From Nesterenkonia sp. E16_10 (GTDB taxonomy: Bacteria > Actinomycetota > Actinomycetes > Actinomycetales > Micrococcaceae), in NCBI RefSeq assembly GCF_017347085.1, contig NZ_JADPSA010000044.1, positions 1-50,436 on the forward strand: 50,436 bases of DNA, given 5' to 3'. Of the stretch, positions 8,554 through 16,705 are shown piece by piece. A program made the position numbers and the translations under genes. The notes below the pieces were generated by a model. That model was not told where the DNA came from. It saw nothing but the letters and a program-made list of their open reading frames with translations, and ran no database searches. Every line of letters starts with the position of its first letter. Within the stretch, counting starts at the first letter, position 1.

Positions 8554-10523
8554 CCACATCGGCCTGCGGCTGCGAAGCCCCCGGACCGGCCGCTGAGCAA
8601 GAGCGCCACACCCCGTGGTGGCGTAGCCTTTCCGTGCTGATTCCTGCATCCTCGGGCCTGCTGCTGGTGTTCGGGCTCCTGGTGGAGTGGCTCTCCAGCG
8701 AAGCCGAGACGCTCGCTATGGTGCTGTTCTGGAGTTCGCTGCTCTCCGGTGCCTCCCAGTTCGTCCCGGGGGCGCTGACGGGACTGTTCACTCGCGGTCG
8801 GCTAGGAATTGGGCTGCTGATGACGATCAGCGCGACGGGCGCAGTTCTTCTGGGGTATATCGAGGAAGCCGCCGCTCTGGCTTTCCTGTACTCGATCGTC
8901 GAGGCGCTGGAGGACCTCTCCATGGACCGGGCCCAGTCTGGGCTGCGTTCATTACTCGGCCTGATCCCCACCACCGCCACCGTGCTCGCGGCCGATGGCT
9001 CAAAACGCACCACACCGGTTGAGGATCTCGTCGCCGGTGATGTGCTGCGTCTGGCCGCTGGTGAGCGTCTGGCCACCGACGCGGTGGTGCGTTCTGGGCA
9101 CAGCAGCATGGATGTCTCAGCGATCACCGGAGAATCCATCCCTGTAGAAGTCAGTCCCGGGGATGACGTGCTGGCCGGATCGATCAACACCTCCGGGGCC
9201 TTAGACGTCGAAGCCACCGCCTCAGGCACGGATAACTCCCTGACCACGGTCGTGGAGCTGGTCGAGCAGGCACAGACTCAGAAGGGCAACCAAGCCCGCT
9301 TAGCCGATCGTCTAGCTCGACCCCTCGTGCCAGGGGTGCTTCTCCTGGCGACCGTGGTCGCTCTGGTCGGGTGGATCTTCGGTGACTCGGAGCTATGGGT
9401 GCAGCGTGCCCTGGTCGTCCTGGTGGCCGCCTCGCCGTGCGCGTTAGCGATCTCAGTGCCGATCACGGTGGTCTCTGGCATCGGTGCAGCCAGCAAATTT
9501 GGAGTGATCATCAAGTCCGGCGCCGCCTTCGAACGCCTCGGTGGCATCCGCCATGTGGCCCTGGACAAGACAGGAACCCTGACCCTCAATCAGCCCACCG
9601 TCACCGTGGTACTCACCACCGGTGACACCACCCGGTCCCAGGCGTTGAACTGGGCGGCGTCTCTGGAGGCCCATAGCACCCACCCGTTGGCATCAGCCAT
9701 CACGGCCGAGTCCACCGAGGTGCTCGATGCTCAGCAGGTCACAGAGACGGCTGGTCAAGGAATCAGCGGCATCGTCGATGAGGTGCCGATGTCTGTGGGG
9801 AATCCGCGCTGGCTCAGCCCAGGTGAACTCGCTGAACAGGTCGAAGACTTCGAGAATCGAGGCATGACCATGGTGATCCTGCACCGGGGGCGTCAGCCGG
9901 TTGGCGCGATCGGGGTCCGTGATGAGCTTCGCCCGGAGACCAGCCAGGTCATCACGTCCCTGACCTCTCGGGGTCTGGACGTGACCATGCTCACCGGGGA
10001 CAACACCCGCACCGCAGAAGCACTCGCCCACGAGGCGGGCATCACCGAGGTCCGGTCTCAGCTGCGCCCCCAAGACAAGGCACGCGCCGTGACCCAGCTG
10101 CGCGAAGCCGGAGCAGGTCCGGTGGCGATGATCGGTGACGGCATCAATGACGCCCCCGCCCTGGCCACCGCAGACGTCGGTATCGCCATGGGCGCCACCG
10201 GCTCGGACGCCGCAGTCGAATCAGCAGATGTCGCTTTCACCGGCGAAGACCTCCGTCGCATCCCCCAGACACTTGATCACACCCGGCGAGGCCGACGGAT
10301 CATCACCCAGAACATCGTCTTGTCACTGGCGCTGATCATCGTGCTGCTCCCCCTGGCGATCACCGGTGTCCTCGGTCTAGCCGCTGTCGTGCTGGTCCAT
10401 GAGATCGCTGAAGTCTTCGTCATCCTCAACGGGCTGCGCGCCGCCCGCACTCCCTCAGCCGAACATGCTTTCATCTCAGCAGAACCGAGAACCAGGCCAC
10501 ACCTCACCGCACCAGCCCGTTGA
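8550..10523 (+). CDS. ctpG: P1B-type heavy-metal ATPase, CtpG/CadA-like
   Basis: The preferred start is the GTG at 8550, which overlaps the cmtR stop; an ATG at 8508 lies inside cmtR. The protein has 657 residues. An N-terminal SACGCEAPG is followed by spans, the actuator ITGESIP, a metal-site SPC motif (AASPCALAI) in place of CPC, the phosphorylation site DKTGTLTLNQ, MLTGDN, and the hinge GDGINDAPAL. The last span has HEIAEV. SPC with HE-motif is the P1B-4-like pattern found in CtpG/CtpD/CoaT pumps. With CmtR upstream, Cd(II) (and perhaps Pb or Co) export is most likely. No N-terminal HMA domain is present. Confidence 0.92.
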   Translation: MTTSACGCEAPGPAAEQERHTPWWRSLSVLIPASSGLLLVFGLLVEWLSSEAETLAMVLFWSSLLSGASQFVPGALTGLFTRGRLGIGLLMTISATGAVLLGYIEEAAALAFLYSIVEALEDLSMDRAQSGLRSLLGLIPTTATVLAADGSKRTTPVEDLVAGDVLRLAAGERLATDAVVRSGHSSMDVSAITGESIPVEVSPGDDVLAGSINTSGALDVEATASGTDNSLTTVVELVEQAQTQKGNQARLADRLARPLVPGVLLLATVVALVGWIFGDSELWVQRALVVLVAASPCALAISVPITVVSGIGAASKFGVIIKSGAAFERLGGIRHVALDKTGTLTLNQPTVTVVLTTGDTTRSQALNWAASLEAHSTHPLASAITAESTEVLDAQQVTETAGQGISGIVDEVPMSVGNPRWLSPGELAEQVEDFENRGMTMVILHRGRQPVGAIGVRDELRPETSQVITSLTSRGLDVTMLTGDNTRTAEALAHEAGITEVRSQLRPQDKARAVTQLREAGAGPVAMIGDGINDAPALATADVGIAMGATGSDAAVESADVAFTGEDLRRIPQTLDHTRRGRRIITQNIVLSLALIIVLLPLAITGVLGLAAVVLVHEIAEVFVILNGLRAARTPSAEHAFISAEPRTRPHLTAPAR

Positions 10524-10590
10524 CCGCGTAGTGCCGCTGCGAATTCTCTACGAGAGTCTCGCGCCGATGAAACACCTTGGAGGTTAAACG

Positions 10591-11319
10591 ATGCAGGGAT
10601 TCACCCTCGTCCTGGTCCTTGCAGCCTTGCCGGCTGCCGGGAACTTTCTCGGTGGACTGCTCGCGGAAATCACCAAGGTCTCCGACCGCACCCTGAGCCT
10701 GGCACTGCATCTCGCCGCTGGCATCGTCTTAGCCGTCGTCGGACTTGAACTGATGCCGGAAGCCCTCTCAGCGACCCACGCATGGGTGCCGATCCTCGCA
10801 CTGGCGGCAGGTGGGTTGGGCTTCATGGGACTAGAACGTGTCATCGACTCCGTGCGCCACCGTCTAGGACGCGGTACTGAGAGCAACGGTCCTTGGGCGA
10901 TCTTCGCTGGTGTTTCTCTGGACCTGTTCAGCGACGGGATAATGATCGGCGCCGGGACTCTCATCGACCCACGACTCGGTTTGATACTGGCCCTTGGTCA
11001 AGTGCCCGCAGATGCACCTGAAGGCTTCGCCGCCATCGCCACCCTGCGTCGAGCAGGAGTCAACCGCAGCAAACGGATCCTGCTCGCCCTAGCCTTCGGC
11101 ATCCCAGTCTTCACCGGAGCAGCTCTAGGTTATTTCGTGCTCCAATCAGCGCCTGAACTGCTGACCGTATCTGTGCTGGCGTTTACCGGCGGAATACTGA
11201 TCAGTATGGTCATCGAAGAGATGCTTGCTGAAGCACACAAGGGCGACACCAGCCCGCTGGGGCCCGTAGTCCTGACGTCTGGCTTCGCCCTGTTCGCGCT
11301 GATCTCCGCATACCTCTGA
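10591..11319 (+). CDS. ZIP-family metal transporter (ZupT/GufA-like)
   Basis: A 242-residue protein with seven to eight spans. Family features are HLAAGIVLAVVGLELMPEAL in span 2, DLFSDGIMIG in span 4, APEGFAAI in span 5 and VIEEMLAEAH near the end. The first His of the usual HNFPDG motif is replaced by Asp and the span-5 His by Ala-Asp, so the binuclear metal site is acidic rather than His-rich. A strong GGAGG lies before the ATG. It follows the cadmium pump by 67 bp and may be cotranscribed. ZIP proteins usually move Zn or Fe into the cytoplasm; the altered site makes the substrate and even direction uncertain. Confidence 0.85.
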   Translation: MQGFTLVLVLAALPAAGNFLGGLLAEITKVSDRTLSLALHLAAGIVLAVVGLELMPEALSATHAWVPILALAAGGLGFMGLERVIDSVRHRLGRGTESNGPWAIFAGVSLDLFSDGIMIGAGTLIDPRLGLILALGQVPADAPEGFAAIATLRRAGVNRSKRILLALAFGIPVFTGAALGYFVLQSAPELLTVSVLAFTGGILISMVIEEMLAEAHKGDTSPLGPVVLTSGFALFALISAYL

Positions 11320-11576
11320 GAACAACGCCACAACGCATTTCTGCAACGCAGATCAAAGTCAGAACAGCGACCAGACGAAACAGACAGTCACCGAGGAAGG
11401 GGCCGCCTCGGGGGTGCGGTTCCTCCGGGTGGCACAGGTGCGGGACTGACACTGACCGTCCCCCTGCAGCGCCGCCGCCCCTTCTCATGGAGAGCCAGAA
11501 CTTCGATCCGGCCAGTGCGGTGCGTGCCGGCATCGTGCAGCCCCAGCGATGGCGGGCAACCTCATCCCTGGGCGCT

Positions 11577-11951
11577 TCACGCGCCAGACCGGCCAGCGAC
11601 CGGCTTCCGTGGTGTCTTGATCAAGATGCCGGCTGCGAGGAAGACACCTGCGACGGTCACGTGCGCCCCAGCCCACTGCGGGCCATCGAATTCGAATATG
11701 TAGAGAGGGTTCCACAACACCGCGATAGCGAGCATCGCGGGGACCCACCACCACTGGCGTGCCTGCAGAGCGAACCACCCGATGATGACGGCGAGGATCG
11801 TGATGATGTAGCGGACCTCAAAGTAGTACTCGTGGTCGATCAGGACGATCCCGGCCAGGCAGACGATCGCTGCAAGGATCGCTGGGGCGAAGGCGTTGCG
11901 TTGGTACTCCGATGGCCTCTGGGATGGTGTCTGGGCTTGCGGTGTAGGCAT
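11577..11951 (-). CDS. Small membrane protein, DUF6804-like
   Basis: A 124-residue protein with four hydrophobic spans. The layout resembles actinobacterial DUF6804 proteins: LQARQWWWVPAMLAIAVLWNPLY followed by a final span (GVFLAAGILI). Family naming is from recall. The Trp-rich WWWVP and NP motifs are the most recognisable part. Function is unknown. A Gln/Pro-rich N-terminal tail faces the cytoplasm. It is convergent with the ZIP gene and 70 bp from the IS3 element, so it may be a relict of the pre-insertion backbone. Confidence 0.6.
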   Translation of the reverse strand: MPTPQAQTPSQRPSEYQRNAFAPAILAAIVCLAGIVLIDHEYYFEVRYIITILAVIIGWFALQARQWWWVPAMLAIAVLWNPLYIFEFDGPQWAGAHVTVAGVFLAAGILIKTPRKPVAGRSGA

Positions 11952-12023
11952 GAGGCTCCATTCGTAGTGTTAGCTTTCAGCTCTGCGGGCCGACACCGCA
12001 GGATCACCCGACCAGTCTGCCCT

Positions 12024-12052
12024 GAACCGCACTGGGATTCTTGGAGACTCCA
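12024..12052. repeat. IS3 element left inverted repeat
   Basis: 29 bp, beginning TG as in IS3-family ends, with 27 of 29 positions complementary to the right repeat. Preceded by target duplication GCCC. Confidence 0.9.
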
Positions 12053-12076
12053 TCGTTTGGAAAGGATGATGGAGAC

Positions 12077-12421
12077 ATGTCAAGAGAGATCAACCCGGGC
12101 ATCGCGACCACGCGCCGCTACTCCGAACAGGAGAAGGCCGCAGCGGTGCGTATGGTCCGCCAGCTGCGCAAGGAGCTGGGCACTGACCGCGGCACCGTGA
12201 AAAGGGTCGCGACCCAGCTGGGCTACGGCCCCGAGTCAGTCCGGTCCTGGGTCCGCCGAGCTGACATCGATGACGGGCATGCCCCCGGTGTCAGCACCGA
12301 GCAGTCCGCCCGCGAGAAGGCCCTGGAACAAGAGAACCGTGAACTGCGGCGGGCCAACGAGATCCTGAAGCGGGCCGCGACTTTCTTCGGGGCGGAGCTC
12401 GACCGCCAGTCACCGAGATAG
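12077..12421 (+). CDS. IS3-family transposase OrfA
   Basis: A 114-residue protein. The start is the ATG at 12077 with a GGATGATGGAG site just before; the frame opens earlier, in the inverted repeat. It has the IS3 OrfA plan: RRYSEQEKAAAVRMVRQLR, a helix-turn-helix (RVATQLGYGPESVRSWVRR, about 48-66), and a leucine-zipper region (ALEQENRELRRANEILKRA) for dimerisation. The end, TFFGAELD, coincides with the region where ribosomes would shift -1 into orfB. Confidence 0.93.
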   Translation: MSREINPGIATTRRYSEQEKAAAVRMVRQLRKELGTDRGTVKRVATQLGYGPESVRSWVRRADIDDGHAPGVSTEQSAREKALEQENRELRRANEILKRAATFFGAELDRQSPR

Positions 12422-13347
12422 TCGCCTTCATCGACGCGAACAAGGACGACGTCATCGACGGTCGTCGACTCGGAGTCGAGCCCATCTGCGCAATCCTGCA
12501 TGTGGCTCCGAGCACCTACTACGCCGCGAAGAACCGTGCCCCCTCGGCCCGCAGTGTCAGAGATGCCGAGCTGATCCCGCAGCTGGTAGAACTCCATGCT
12601 CAGAACTACGGGGTCTATGGCGCCAGGAAGCTCTGGAAGGCCGCGAACCGGGCCGGCCTGAAGATCGGTAGAGATCAGACGGCGAGACTGATGCGCCAAG
12701 CTGGTCTCGAGGGTGTTCTTCGGCGTAAGAAGCTCCGCACCACCACACCCGACCCTGAAGCCCCGCGGCATCCGGATCTGGTCAATCGCGAGTTCACCGC
12801 GATCGCGCCGAATCGGCTCTGGGTCACCGATCTGACCTACGTGCCGACCTGGGCCGGTGTCGCGTATGTCTGCTTCATCATCGATGCGTTCAGCCGGGCG
12901 ATCGTCGGGTGGCGGGTCGCGTCGACGATGCGCACCGAGACAGTGCTCGATGCCATCGAGATGGCCCGCTGGTCACGAGGTCCACGGCATGAGCAACTCC
13001 GGTGCCACAGCGATGCAGGATCTCAATTCACCTCCATTCGATACGGCGAGAGACTGGCAGAGATCGGGGCGACCCCCTCGATCGGCACCGTTGGCGATAG
13101 CTATGACAATGCTCTGGCCGAGACCGTCAACGGCTACTACAAGGCCGAGCTGATCCGAGGGCCGGTGCGGACTCAGCGGGGGCCATGGAAGACGGTCGAA
13201 GACGTGGAGCTCGCGACTCTGGGATGGGTCCACTGGCACAACACCGAGCGGCTTCATGGCTACCTCGGTGACCGGCCACCGGCTGAGTTCGAGGCCCTGT
13301 TCTACGATGACAGCACCAGAGCCAACGAGCTGGTGGAATCCCTATAG
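12388..13347 (+). CDS. IS3-family transposase OrfB (DDE catalytic domain), made by -1 frameshift
   Basis: The orfB frame is open from within orfA, and in that frame reads RGGARPPVTEIVAFIDA just after the likely slip near ACTTTCTTCGG (12380-12390). The first ATG of the frame is 12502, so unshifted initiation there would give only 281 residues. The integrase core has WVTDLTYVP (first Asp), CHSDAGSQF (second Asp) and GDSYDNALAETVNGYYK (catalytic Glu). The end has WVHWHNTERLHGYLGDRPP, the usual IS3 C-terminus. No stop or frameshift interrupts it. Confidence 0.92.
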   Translation, partial: RGGARPPVTEIVAFIDANKDDVIDGRRLGVEPICAILHVAPSTYYAAKNRAPSARSVRDAELIPQLVELHAQNYGVYGARKLWKAANRAGLKIGRDQTARLMRQAGLEGVLRRKKLRTTTPDPEAPRHPDLVNREFTAIAPNRLWVTDLTYVPTWAGVAYVCFIIDAFSRAIVGWRVASTMRTETVLDAIEMARWSRGPRHEQLRCHSDAGSQFTSIRYGERLAEIGATPSIGTVGDSYDNALAETVNGYYKAELIRGPVRTQRGPWKTVEDVELATLGWVHWHNTERLHGYLGDRPPAEFEALFYDDSTRANELVESL

Positions 13348-13349
13348 CC

Positions 13350-13378
13350 GGAGTCTCCATCAATCCCAGTGCGGTTCA
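13350..13378. repeat. IS3 element right inverted repeat
   Basis: 29 bp partner of 12024-12052, two mismatches, followed by the second GCCC at 13379-13382. Confidence 0.9.
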
Positions 13379-13382
13379 GCCC

Positions 13383-13689
13383 CTAAACCGTTCCTTTGCT
13401 GGCCGGTGGTGTCACCGGGGCCGCCGCAGGGCTCAGCTAAGACTGAACCTTGAGTCCTGGCATTGGCACTGGTACGGATGCGGCGCCGAGGGCCCCACGG
13501 CGATAGGAGAGGATTTTATTCGCGGTGCGCAAAGTCACCCCACCGTCCGCAAGCTGCCCGTAAGCCGGTCGTCCACCGGGCACTCCCCCACCCTCAAACC
13601 ACTCCATACAGATACTGGGCTCAGAGTGCACGTATACCCCGCCCGATTAAAAGCACGGTGAAGGCCCCTTATCTGCAACACTGAGGGCC
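13383..13689. other. Gene-free stretch upstream of resolvase
   Basis: No supported gene. It is where a res-type crossover site for the following recombinase would be expected, but I see no convincing set of paired subsites. A short GAGG precedes the recombinase ATG. Confidence 0.35.
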
Positions 13690-14271
13690 ATGACTGGACT
13701 GAAGATCGGATACGCCCGGGTCTCGACCACCGGACAAGACCTCACCGCCCAACGCGAAGGACTCATCACCCTCGGCGTCGACCCCGATCAGGTCTACGTC
13801 GACCACGGACTCACCGGCACCAACCGAACCCGACCCGGACTCCGCGAAGCCCTCGCAGCCGTCCGCTCAGGAGACACCCTGGTGGTCACGAAGCTCGACC
13901 GCCTCGCCCGCTCACTGCCTGACGCACGGAACATCGCGGATGAACTCACCACCAAAGGGGTGACGCTCAGCATCGGCGGCAGCCTCTACGACCCCAACGA
14001 CGCGGTAGGCCGGCTGCTCTTCAACGTCCTAGGCATGGTGGCAGAGTTCGAAGCCGACCTCATACGCGCACGCACCAGAGAAGGAATGGCAGTCGCGAAG
14101 TCGAAGGGTCGACTCCGGGGCAAGCAGCCCAAGCTTTCTCCCTCGAAGCGGAAGCATCTCCTGACTACGCATAAGGCTGGGACCCACACCCAGACTGAAC
14201 TGGCAGAGCTCTTCGACGTCTCCCGAGCGACGATCTACCGAGAGCTTCAACGCGCCCAACCGGAAACTTGA
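13690..14271 (+). CDS. Serine recombinase (resolvase/invertase family)
   Basis: A 193-residue protein of typical small-resolvase size. The catalytic domain begins IGYARVSTTGQDL, with the nucleophile Ser12 in ARVST. VTKLDRLARSLPDA carries the Arg motif that positions the phosphate, and AEFEADLIRARTREGM is the E-helix. A C-terminal helix-turn-helix follows (TQTELAELFDVSRATIYRELQ). Such enzymes resolve plasmid dimers or transposon cointegrates. It lies between an IS3 copy and a second serine recombinase; no transposase of Tn3 type is present, so multimer resolution for plasmid stability is the simplest role. Confidence 0.92.
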   Translation: MTGLKIGYARVSTTGQDLTAQREGLITLGVDPDQVYVDHGLTGTNRTRPGLREALAAVRSGDTLVVTKLDRLARSLPDARNIADELTTKGVTLSIGGSLYDPNDAVGRLLFNVLGMVAEFEADLIRARTREGMAVAKSKGRLRGKQPKLSPSKRKHLLTTHKAGTHTQTELAELFDVSRATIYRELQRAQPET

Positions 14272-14335
14272 CCAATAGGTGCGCCACAAAACGATGCGAT
14301 ATCACCGCCATTTAGCGCTGCAATCCACACAGTCG

Positions 14336-14356
14336 GGGCACGTCGCGTGACGTGTC
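14336..14356. promoter_or_regulatory. Inverted repeat upstream of second recombinase
   Basis: GGCACGTC-GCGT-GACGTGTCC is nearly palindromic (CACGTC/GACGTG perfect). It lies 27 bp before the ATG of the second recombinase, and could be a binding or crossover site, or an operator. Confidence 0.35.
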
Positions 14357-14382
14357 CGCGCGGTCTAGCGAAGATCTTAGAC

Positions 14383-14979
14383 ATGACGCCACAAATTGAA
14401 GGGCATCGGGTGGCCTACCTGCGGGTCTCGACCACGGATCAGAATTTGGATCGCCAGCAGGCAGCCGTTGGTGATGTTCACATGAGTTTCGAGGAACACG
14501 CTTCGACTTCTTCTCGGCGCGGCCGGCCTGAGCTTGGACGACTGCTGAGCTATGTGCGGGTCGGCGATGAAGTGGTGGTGGCCTCGATGGACCGGCTGGC
14601 CCGGTCGGTGATCGACCTGAGTCAGATCACCGATGAGCTGATGGCCAAGGGAGTTCGACTGCGCTTCGTGGCTGAGTCGGTGACTTACTCGCCTTCCGGC
14701 TCCGACCCCTACGCTCGATTCCAACTGCGTCTCTTGGGCTCGGTGGCTGATCTGGAACGCTCGATCATCCGTGAGCGACAAGCTGACGGGATCGCGGCGG
14801 CGAAAGCTCGTGGCGCCTATCAGGGCCGGCCGCTGGCGCTCTCTGCGGAAGATGCCGACGCTGCGCGCCGCCTGGTGGCTGAGGGTGTCCCCAAAGCTGA
14901 GGTAGCGCGCCGCTACGGGATCAACCGATCAACGCTCTCCAGGACCGTCCTACGGTCTTCAGTCCTGCACAGCGCGTAG
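14383..14979 (+). CDS. Second serine recombinase (resolvase family)
   Basis: A 198-residue protein from the ATG at 14383; a GTG 36 bases earlier is less likely because it lies in the inverted repeat. RVAYLRVSTTDQNLDRQ holds the nucleophile Ser, VASMDRLARSVIDLSQ the Arg motif, and GSVADLERSIIRERQADGI the dimer helix. The end has a helix-turn-helix (PKAEVARRYGINRSTLSRTVL). It is clearly a different lineage from the first recombinase: the segment after the active site (EEHASTSSRRGRPEL) resembles ParA/Tn552-like resolvases with a short loop. It overlaps the end of the convergent small gene by 21 bp. Confidence 0.92.
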   Translation: MTPQIEGHRVAYLRVSTTDQNLDRQQAAVGDVHMSFEEHASTSSRRGRPELGRLLSYVRVGDEVVVASMDRLARSVIDLSQITDELMAKGVRLRFVAESVTYSPSGSDPYARFQLRLLGSVADLERSIIRERQADGIAAAKARGAYQGRPLALSAEDADAARRLVAEGVPKAEVARRYGINRSTLSRTVLRSSVLHSA

Positions 14980-15165
14980 CTGCTGCAAGGCGTCAATGAG
15001 GTCGTCTATCGCGTGATTGCGGTCATAGCCACTCATAGCGACATTGATCCACCGAGCGGGCTCCACGAAAGCTGTGTTCTCGATCTTCACGGCGGCTTCG
15101 CCGTCTGAGTTCGGGGCAACTGAAATGGTGTCGCCATAGTTGACGGTTATGAACTGCTCTTCCAT
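14959..15165 (-). CDS. Small acidic protein of the partition operon, unknown function
   Basis: A 68-residue protein. The start is the ATG at 15165, whose AAGGACT ribosome site lies in the gap after the preceding stop; the frame is open further up without a site. Sequence features: FITVNYGDTISVAP, then VEPARWINVAMSGY and HAIDDLIDALQQLRAV. It has no span or known motif. It is the third gene after parA and the RHH gene, spaced 7 bp, so it is likely cotranscribed. No function is proposed. Confidence 0.6.
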   Translation of the reverse strand: MEEQFITVNYGDTISVAPNSDGEAAVKIENTAFVEPARWINVAMSGYDRNHAIDDLIDALQQLRAVQD

Positions 15166-15172
15166 AGCGCTT

Positions 15173-15445
15173 TCAGTCCTTCGGGATAGTCGTAATGCCG
15201 TCGCGTTCCATGCCTTCGTAGATGTAGCGAAGCACCACATCGCGCATGGATACATCCCGCTTGAGTGCTTCCCACCTCAACGTGCGATGCACGTCCTCGG
15301 GTAGATCAAAGGTGGTTTTCTTCGTCGGGGAGGTCTCGGTGACCTCGCGGAAGGTGTGTGCCACTCCCCCGGCCTGGTCGGGCTTGGGTGCGCTGTTCCT
15401 GCGCTGTATGGCTGCGGCCATTGGGTTCGGCTTTGGTGCGCTCAT
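15173..15445 (-). CDS. Ribbon-helix-helix partition protein, ParB/ParG-like partner of ParA
   Basis: A 90-residue basic protein with a disordered N-terminus (PKPNPMAAAIQRRNS) and a C-terminal ribbon-helix-helix: KKTTFDLPEDVHRTLRWEALKRDVSMRDVVLRYIYEG. The beta-strand TTFDLP and the two helices fit the MetJ/Arc fold used by the centromere-binding partners of small ParA proteins. The Arg/Lys-rich tail may carry the arginine finger seen in ParG-type proteins (inference). AAGGACC lies eight bases before the ATG. It follows parA by 12 bp. Confidence 0.75.
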   Translation of the reverse strand: MSAPKPNPMAAAIQRRNSAPKPDQAGGVAHTFREVTETSPTKKTTFDLPEDVHRTLRWEALKRDVSMRDVVLRYIYEGMERDGITTIPKD

Positions 15446-15457
15446 GGTCTGTGGTCC

Positions 15458-16057
15458 TTAGCTGGTCAGGGCGCGCATAGTGGCGCTGAGTTCGGTAATG
15501 ACTTCCTCATAACCGTGGAGCCGCACCCCGGAGAGGTCCGTATGCCAGGCCCGGTTGATCTCCTGGCGGTCCGGGATCGCCGTCGTAAAGACGGCGATAT
15601 CAGCATCGGTGAGCATTTCGCGGGACTGCTTGTAGAGCTGGTGCCGCTGGTCAACTCGCCACAGCAGGATCGCGGCGGGAGTCGTCATAGCCTCATAGGT
15701 CTGAATGGCCCGGTCCATGTCAGCGATGGTGGTCCCTGTGGGGATGACGACCATATCTGCGGCGGCGGCTGCCGCGTCGATGATCGCGGGATCATTGGGC
15801 GCGGTGTCGATGAACAGGAAATCAACGGTGGACTTCTCCACGGTCTTAGCGAGGGTTGCACGGTTGGCGATGTTCACCGGGAAGTGCAGCGGGGTTCCCG
15901 CTGCCTCGGCCGCCTCGGCCCAGCTACTCGCGCTCCCCTGGGGGTCAGCGTCGATGACTTCGGAGCTGTACCCGGCCCTGTAGGCCGCTTCGGCACTCAT
16001 TAGAGACGAGGAAGTCTTACCTACGCCCCCCTTACCGTTCAGATAAGCAACTCGCAT
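15458..16057 (-). CDS. parA: ParA-family partition ATPase (small, type Ib)
   Basis: A 199-residue ATPase starting directly with the deviant Walker A box (MRVAYLNGKGGVGKTSS). Switch I is seen in VIDADPQGSASSW and Walker B in FLFIDTAPNDP. It lacks the N-terminal HTH of long ParA proteins, so autoregulation is left to the RHH partner, as in ParF-ParG systems. GGAGG stands about nine bases before the ATG. It segregates the plasmid by acting on the partner-centromere complex. The upstream region (16058-16430) is the natural centromere and promoter. Confidence 0.92.
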   Translation of the reverse strand: MRVAYLNGKGGVGKTSSSLMSAEAAYRAGYSSEVIDADPQGSASSWAEAAEAAGTPLHFPVNIANRATLAKTVEKSTVDFLFIDTAPNDPAIIDAAAAAADMVVIPTGTTIADMDRAIQTYEAMTTPAAILLWRVDQRHQLYKQSREMLTDADIAVFTTAIPDRQEINRAWHTDLSGVRLHGYEEVITELSATMRALTS

Positions 16058-16129
16058 ATCTCCATACCTCCGTGTCTATGGTTCCCCGTTGCGCTACATC
16101 TAAGGTGCGACGGGTTACCAGGAATAATA

Positions 16130-16240
16130 TTGCCGTATTTATGGCAGCCCGTTTAGATATATCACCATCATAGCAGCTACCCGTTTCCCCGTCCCGACGG
16201 GTGTACGGGAGTATGTATGTACGGGCGCCCATACAAACGG
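16130..16240. promoter_or_regulatory. Candidate partition centromere (parS) with repeated ACGGG/CCCGT units
   Basis: Within about 90 bases upstream of parA, CCCGT or ACGGG occurs at least six times in both directions (for example GTTTCCCCGTCCCGACGGGT, then GTACGGG twice around AGTATGTAT). The flanks are AT-rich. RHH partners of small ParA proteins bind such short iterated sites next to the parA promoter. The whole span 16058-16432 holds no other gene. Confidence 0.5.
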
Positions 16241-16432
16241 CAAACCATAAATAATACTTACAGAGATATGGAGGGGCGGGGGAGACTTGGCACCCTGCGC
16301 GAGACACCAACCGGGCGGAACTGTTCACCTGTTGAGCTGTGGTGCGGTCGCTGGTGCTGAGGGCAGGCGGTGGCCTGGGACGTGTCATACGGGCTGATTA
16401 GCGTGGGAGTCACGACGACGAGGGGAGCTGCG

Positions 16433-16705
16433 ATGACTGCTGCGGAGACTGAGGGACCGACTGCGGGGGAGTACGCAGCACTGCTGGCCATCCTGGAACG
16501 GATCGGCCACGGAGCACCACCGATTCCCCTGTGGAGTCTCAGTGGTGCAGGGCTGACCGCTGCACGATTGAAAGCTGCGGTGCACGCGTTGGCTCTGCGG
16601 GGCTGCATTCGAGCGTCCTATAGGGCAGGGCTACCCGATGGGGTAGTAGAGGTCCGTCCCGAAGCAGGGCGGTTAGCTGCGGAGTGGACCGCTGGGCGGT
16701 CCTGA
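16433..16705 (+). CDS. Small winged-helix-like protein near parA/repA
   Basis: A 90-residue protein from the ATG at 16433, seven bases after GGGGAG; the frame opens 63 bases earlier. GEYAALLAILERIGHG and the segment GAGLTAARLKAAVHALALRGCI look like the helices of a small winged-helix fold, followed by a beta-hairpin (ASYRAGLPDGVVEVRPEAG). It is divergent from parA and its end overlaps the end of repA by 33 bp. It could be a copy-number or partition regulator; this rests only on fold guess and position. Confidence 0.5.
   Translation: MTAAETEGPTAGEYAALLAILERIGHGAPPIPLWSLSGAGLTAARLKAAVHALALRGCIRASYRAGLPDGVVEVRPEAGRLAAEWTAGRS

Larger units (their letters stand above)
12024..13378 (+). mobile_element. 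Complete IS3-family insertion sequence
   Basis: A 1355-bp element. Terminal repeats of 29 bp (12024-12052 and 13350-13378) start with TGAACCGCACTGGGATT and differ at two positions. A 4-bp GCCC lies directly on each side (12020-12023 and 13379-13382), a target duplication of IS3-family size. Inside are orfA and orfB in -1 relation. Ends, duplication and both frames are intact, so the copy looks recent and probably active. Confidence 0.92.

Noticed and set aside
11487-12200. Plus-strand frame opposite the DUF6804-like gene
   Set aside because: Arg/Pro-rich, crosses the IS3 end, no motif.
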